Below are positions 16,224 to 19,275 of a stretch of 19,275 nt of DNA, in pieces. Under the pieces are notes generated by a model that worked only from the letters and a program-made list of their open reading frames with translations, made no database searches and had not been told where the DNA came from. The stretch's first letter is position 1; every line of letters starts with the position of its first letter. Origin of the DNA: DASYCK01 sp036500205 (GTDB lineage Bacteria; Myxococcota_A; Polyangia; Fen-1088); assembly GCA_036500205.1 (NCBI GenBank), contig DASYCK010000278.1:1-19275 (forward strand). The letters run 5' to 3'. The translations under genes were made by a program, and so were the position numbers.

Positions 16224-16411
16224 CAGATAGTAATTAAAATTACGCAATATGCGGTATTATCGGGCGATCGAGGCAGGTGATGTTGTCGTGACCTCAACAA
16301 GTCGTGCGCTACCGATGGGCGCCGCTCCGGCACCGGCCATCGACGGCCTCACATCGCCGCACGTCCACCTCAATGAAGCGCGCTGAAATGCCGATGTTCC
16401 TGCCCTCTTGA
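16224..16411 (+). promoter_or_regulatory. AT-rich promoter region and leader of the kinase gene
   Basis: In an otherwise GC-rich window, 16218-16260 is AT-rich. It holds CAGATAGT (16224-16231), the inverted repeat GTAATTAAAATTAC (16230-16243), CGCA/TGCG (16243-16253) and a -10-like TATTAT (16255-16260). The roughly 140-base leader contains a 12-codon ORF, 16373-16411 (begins MKRAEMPMF), whose TGA overlaps the TTG start of the kinase as TTGA, suggesting coupled translation. No Shine-Dalgarno was found for the kinase itself. Confidence 0.45.
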
Positions 16412-18972
16412 CCGTGCCGCCCCCTCCCATCCGCGAGTCGGACACACCACCCGCGCTCGACCGCGGTTCCACGCTTGGTCGCTACGTCATCCTGGGCCTG
16501 GTGGGCCGCGGTGGAATGGGCGAGGTTTACGCGGCTTACGATCCCGAGCTCGACCGCAAGGTGGCCATCAAGCTGCTGCGGTTGGGGCGGCAAGGGGACG
16601 ATGGCCGGGTGCGTCTGCTCCGCGAGGCGCAGGCGATCGCGAAGCTGTCGGACCCGAACGTCGTCGTCGTCTACGACGTGGGCACCTTGGGCGAGCAGAT
16701 CTTCATGGCGATGGAGTTCGTCGAGGGTCATACGCTGAACTACTGGATGCTGGCCGGCGAGCGCGCCTGGCCCGAGGTCCTGAAGATCTTCGCGGACGCG
16801 GGCCGGGGCCTGGTGGCGGCGCACGAGAAGGGTCTCGTGCATCGCGACTTCAAGCCCGACAACGTGATGGTCGGCGTCGATGGACACGTGCGCGTCATGG
16901 ATTTCGGCCTGGCCCGCAGCATGAAAGACGACAAGGCCTCCCAGAAGACCGACGAGCCCGCGGCGACGGAGGGGCCGGTGGCGCGCGGCGCGATCGCCTT
17001 CGACGACGTGGATCTCGACTCGACACGCGCCTTGAACGGCGTCGGAAGCTCGCTGCTGCGCACCGGAGTCCCGCTGTCGATGGAGCTGACGTTGACGGGC
17101 GAGATGCTGGGCACGCCCGCGTACATGGCGCCGGAACAGTTCCGAGGGCGTCAGACCGACGCCAAGACCGACCAGTTCAGCTTCTGCGTGGCGCTCTATG
17201 AAGCGCTCTACGGCGAGCGGCCGTTCTACGGGACCTCGTTCGGTCAGCTCTCGGAGAGCGTCCTCAAGGGGGCGGTGGCCGAGCCGCCCCCCCATCGTGA
17301 CGTCCCTGCCGGCATCCGCAAGATCTTGCTGCGTGGGCTGCGTCCCGATCCGAACGATCGCTGGCCCACCCTCAAGGCCCTGCTGGCCGAGCTGGAGAAC
17401 GATCGTCTGGTGGCGGGGCGCGATCGTTTCGTCGGGGGCGCGGCGGCCAAGCTGGCGGGGATCTGGGAGGCGCCGACCACCGGTGTCGCCGTCCACACCC
17501 CCGCCAAGGCGGAGACGCGCCAGGCGTTTCTCGCCAGCGAGAAAGCTTACGCCGCCACCGCGTTCGAGACGGTCAGTCGCCTGCTGGACGACTACACGCG
17601 GACCTGGTCGAACATGTACATCGACGCCTGCGAGGCCACCCAGATCCGGGGCGAGCAGTCGGCCGAGGTGCTCGATCTGAAGATGGCCTTCCTGCACGAG
17701 CGGCTCGAGGAGCTCCGGGCGCTGTGCCTGGTGTTCCGGAACGCCACGCCCGACGTGGTCGAGAATGCCGTCACGGCGGCGGGGGCCTTGCGCGGGCTGG
17801 ACCGGGGGCTCGACGTGAAGCTGCTGCGCGCCGTGGTCAAGCCCCCCGACGATTCGCGGACCCAGGCCGTCGTCGAGGCCCAGCGCAATCAGCTGGCGGA
17901 GGCGCGCGTGCTGGGACAGGTCGGTCGCATGGTCGACGCCTTGCGCATGTTGGAGCTGATCGAGAGCAGCGCGCGCGAGATTGGCTACGGGCCGTTGCTG
18001 GCCGAGACCCTGCTCGAGCTGGGGAAGCTCCGCGCCGATCGGCTGGAGGCCGAGGCGGCGGTGCGCGCGCTGGAGGAGGCGCTGTGGACGGCGGAGATCA
18101 ACCGGCACGACGAGGTGGCGGCCGAGGCGGCCACCTGCCTCGTCTACATCTCCGGCGACACGCTGATGCGCTTCGAGGTGGGGGAGATCTGGGCGCGGCA
18201 CGCCGAGGCCGTCCTGCGCCGCATCGGGGGGCACGATCGCCTGTGGGGGTGGCTGTTGAACAACCGCAGCGCCATGCGCCAGCGGCAGGGGCGCATCTCG
18301 GAGGCGCTGGAGGACGCGCGCGAGGCGGTGGCGATCAAGGAGCGGTCCGCCGGGCCCGACAGCCCCGACACCGGGCAGTCGCTGACGAACGTCTCGCTGT
18401 ACCTGGCGCAGCTGGATCGCCTGACCGAGGCGGAAGACTACGCGCGTCGGGCCGTCGCCATCACCGAGGCGGGACTGGGGCCGGGGCACCCGCGCACCGC
18501 CATCGTGCTGTCCAACTACGGCGAGGTGTTGAACCGCCTGCGGCGCTTCGAGGCGGCGAGGGCGGTGTCCCGCCGCGCCCTCGACATCCTCGAGGGGGAG
18601 GTCGAGCCCGACGGGCTGATCCTGGCGTACCCGCTGATGGTCCTGGGGCTGGGACTCCTCGACGACGGCATGGCCGACGAGGCGTTGCCGCTCCTCGAGC
18701 GGGCCGCCCGAATTCGTGACGCGGGCGAGAACGAGCCCGCGCTGCGGGGCGAGGTCCACTTCGCGCTGGCCCGCGCGCTGCGGGCGGTGGGTCAGGATCG
18801 GGCCCGGTCCCGCGCGCTGGCCGGGAGCGCCGCCGCCGAGTACGCGAGCGCGATGCACGCCCCGGGCGTGAAGCAGGAGCTGGAGCGCCTTCAAGGCTGG
18901 CTCGACGATTTCAGCGCCGAGGAATCGCCGTCGCCGCTGTTGCCGCACGCTCAACGAACGATGGCTGGCTGA
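16408..18972 (+). CDS. Hanks-type Ser/Thr protein kinase with C-terminal TPR repeats
   Basis: 854 residues. The kinase domain spans about residues 25-335: Gly loop GRGGMGEVY (33-41), VAIK with Lys55, catalytic loop HRDFKPDN (145-152, Phe in place of the usual Leu), DFG at 165-167, and GTPAYMAPEQ near 235. The activation segment between DFG and APE is about 80 residues, roughly twice the common length, and Ser/Thr/Asp-rich. Beyond the kinase, the TWSNMYIDACEATQIRGEQS and LDLKMAFLHERLEEL region is typical of myxobacterial kinases, followed by tetratricopeptide repeats (for example EALEDAREAVAIKERSAG, EAEDYARRAVAITEAGLG). The transmembrane helix usually found between kinase and TPRs is not seen, so a cytoplasmic kinase with a TPR partner-binding scaffold is inferred. 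TTG 16408 or GTG 16414 are the only in-frame starts after the stop at 16384. Confidence 0.88.
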   Translation: MTVPPPPIRESDTPPALDRGSTLGRYVILGLVGRGGMGEVYAAYDPELDRKVAIKLLRLGRQGDDGRVRLLREAQAIAKLSDPNVVVVYDVGTLGEQIFMAMEFVEGHTLNYWMLAGERAWPEVLKIFADAGRGLVAAHEKGLVHRDFKPDNVMVGVDGHVRVMDFGLARSMKDDKASQKTDEPAATEGPVARGAIAFDDVDLDSTRALNGVGSSLLRTGVPLSMELTLTGEMLGTPAYMAPEQFRGRQTDAKTDQFSFCVALYEALYGERPFYGTSFGQLSESVLKGAVAEPPPHRDVPAGIRKILLRGLRPDPNDRWPTLKALLAELENDRLVAGRDRFVGGAAAKLAGIWEAPTTGVAVHTPAKAETRQAFLASEKAYAATAFETVSRLLDDYTRTWSNMYIDACEATQIRGEQSAEVLDLKMAFLHERLEELRALCLVFRNATPDVVENAVTAAGALRGLDRGLDVKLLRAVVKPPDDSRTQAVVEAQRNQLAEARVLGQVGRMVDALRMLELIESSAREIGYGPLLAETLLELGKLRADRLEAEAAVRALEEALWTAEINRHDEVAAEAATCLVYISGDTLMRFEVGEIWARHAEAVLRRIGGHDRLWGWLLNNRSAMRQRQGRISEALEDAREAVAIKERSAGPDSPDTGQSLTNVSLYLAQLDRLTEAEDYARRAVAITEAGLGPGHPRTAIVLSNYGEVLNRLRRFEAARAVSRRALDILEGEVEPDGLILAYPLMVLGLGLLDDGMADEALPLLERAARIRDAGENEPALRGEVHFALARALRAVGQDRARSRALAGSAAAEYASAMHAPGVKQELERLQGWLDDFSAEESPSPLLPHAQRTMAG

Positions 18973-18976
18973 CAAC

Positions 18977-18997
18977 GGCGAGGCGTCACCCCTCGTC
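18977..18997 (+). terminator. weak stem-loop after the kinase gene
   Basis: GGCGAGG (18977-18983) pairs with CCTCGTC (18991-18997), 7 bp with one G-U, starting 4 bases after the stop. No T-run follows, so termination is uncertain. Confidence 0.35.
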
Positions 18998-19018
18998 ACC
19001 GAAAAGGATCAACCGATT

Positions 19019-19062
19019 CAGATAGTCCGTATAAATAAGGGTAATTTTACCTACTATTTATG
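19019..19062 (+). promoter_or_regulatory. AT-rich promoter region of the final lipoprotein gene
   Basis: CAGATAGT (19019-19026) repeats the 8-mer found before the kinase gene. It is followed by TATAAA (19030-19035), a near-consensus -10, and by the inverted repeat GGTAA-TT-TTACC (19040-19051). The GTAATTTTA core also occurs, on the other strand, within the kinase-side palindrome. It could be an operator; no regulator is known. Confidence 0.4.
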
Positions 19063-19090
19063 GCCTGGTTAATGCTTCTGAAGCTGGGCG

Positions 19091-19275
19091 ATGCCCAAGT
19101 TCCCCTCCGCCCCCCCTCGCGCCTCGTTTGCCCTTACCACCCTCGGTGCCCTCGGCTGGATTCTTCCTCTGGCCTCGTTCAGCTGCGACGGGACGGGCGC
19201 CGACGCTTCCGCCACGCCGCCGAACGTGTCCGACGAAGGCGCCGCGACGCAAAATGGCCTGAACGCGATCAACGG
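19091..19275 (+). CDS. N-terminus of a probable lipoprotein (3' end outside window)
   Basis: ATG 19091 opens a frame that runs to the right edge, 61 codons seen. It encodes MPKFPSAPPRASFALTTLGA, continuing to a hydrophobic segment GWILPLASFSC, a signal peptide with a lipobox-like FSC in which Cys32 would be lipidated. It is followed by an Asp/Ala/Gly/Thr-rich stretch (DGTGADASATPP), the usual flexible start of a myxobacterial lipoprotein. A weak GCTGGG upstream may act as ribosome-binding site. Two earlier ATGs (19060, 19072) are out of frame. Nothing can be said about the mature domain, which lies beyond the window. Confidence 0.65.
   Translation, partial: MPKFPSAPPRASFALTTLGALGWILPLASFSCDGTGADASATPPNVSDEGAATQNGLNAIN

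Noticed and set aside
16309..18999. 896-residue frame opposite the kinase
   Set aside because: It has the Arg/His/Gln-rich composition typical of antisense frames in GC-rich genes, while the plus strand encodes a full kinase with all motifs.

Overview
The window is high-GC bacterial DNA with the character of a myxobacterium (phylum Myxococcota). The clues are a MYXO-CTERM-like C-terminal tail, a paired DUF1592/DUF1552 lipoprotein and Tat-protein operon, a Hanks-type kinase fused to TPR repeats, and several exported proteins with Gly/Ser or Pro linkers. These family calls come from reading the translated sequence, not from database searches.

Layout. 3-434 is the C-terminal end of an exported Gly-linker protein. 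498-1085 is a Mug-type uracil/thymine DNA glycosylase. 1145-2095 is a LysR-type regulator. 2125-6571 is a tightly overlapping ABC importer operon (ATPase, large substrate-binding protein, fused double permease) of the iron(III)/polyamine/thiamine type. 6586-7569 (-) is a Pro-rich lipoprotein with two PPC-like beta domains. 7698-10078 (+) is a tryptophan unit: promoter, a leader peptide with three consecutive Trp codons, mutually exclusive hairpins, then a fused anthranilate synthase TrpE-TrpG. A bidirectional terminator separates it from 10166-13607 (-), a DUF1592 lipoprotein plus DUF1552 Tat-exported protein operon with a near-perfect CRP-like palindrome upstream. 13972-15411 (-) is a conserved 479-residue soluble protein of unknown function. 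15586-16122 (+) is a Cys-repeat protein with a MYXO-CTERM-like tail that appears to have lost its 5' end. 16408-18972 (+) is a Ser/Thr kinase with TPRs and no evident transmembrane helix. 19091 to the end is the start of another lipoprotein.

The most notable element is the trp attenuator. Region 1 (7766-7770) pairs with region 2 (7777-7783), region 2 can pair with region 3 (7829-7835), and region 3 with region 4 (7843-7851). The Trp codons sit immediately before region 1. This matches the attenuation logic known for rhizobial trpE(G), here in what looks like a myxobacterium, and the leader peptide seems to start at the transcription start (leaderless). A second theme is promoter architecture: an identical 12-mer, GGCGTTAAGCTC, lies just upstream of the mug and ABC ATPase starts and carries a TAAGCT -10-like box so close to the start codon that the mRNAs would be leaderless or nearly so.
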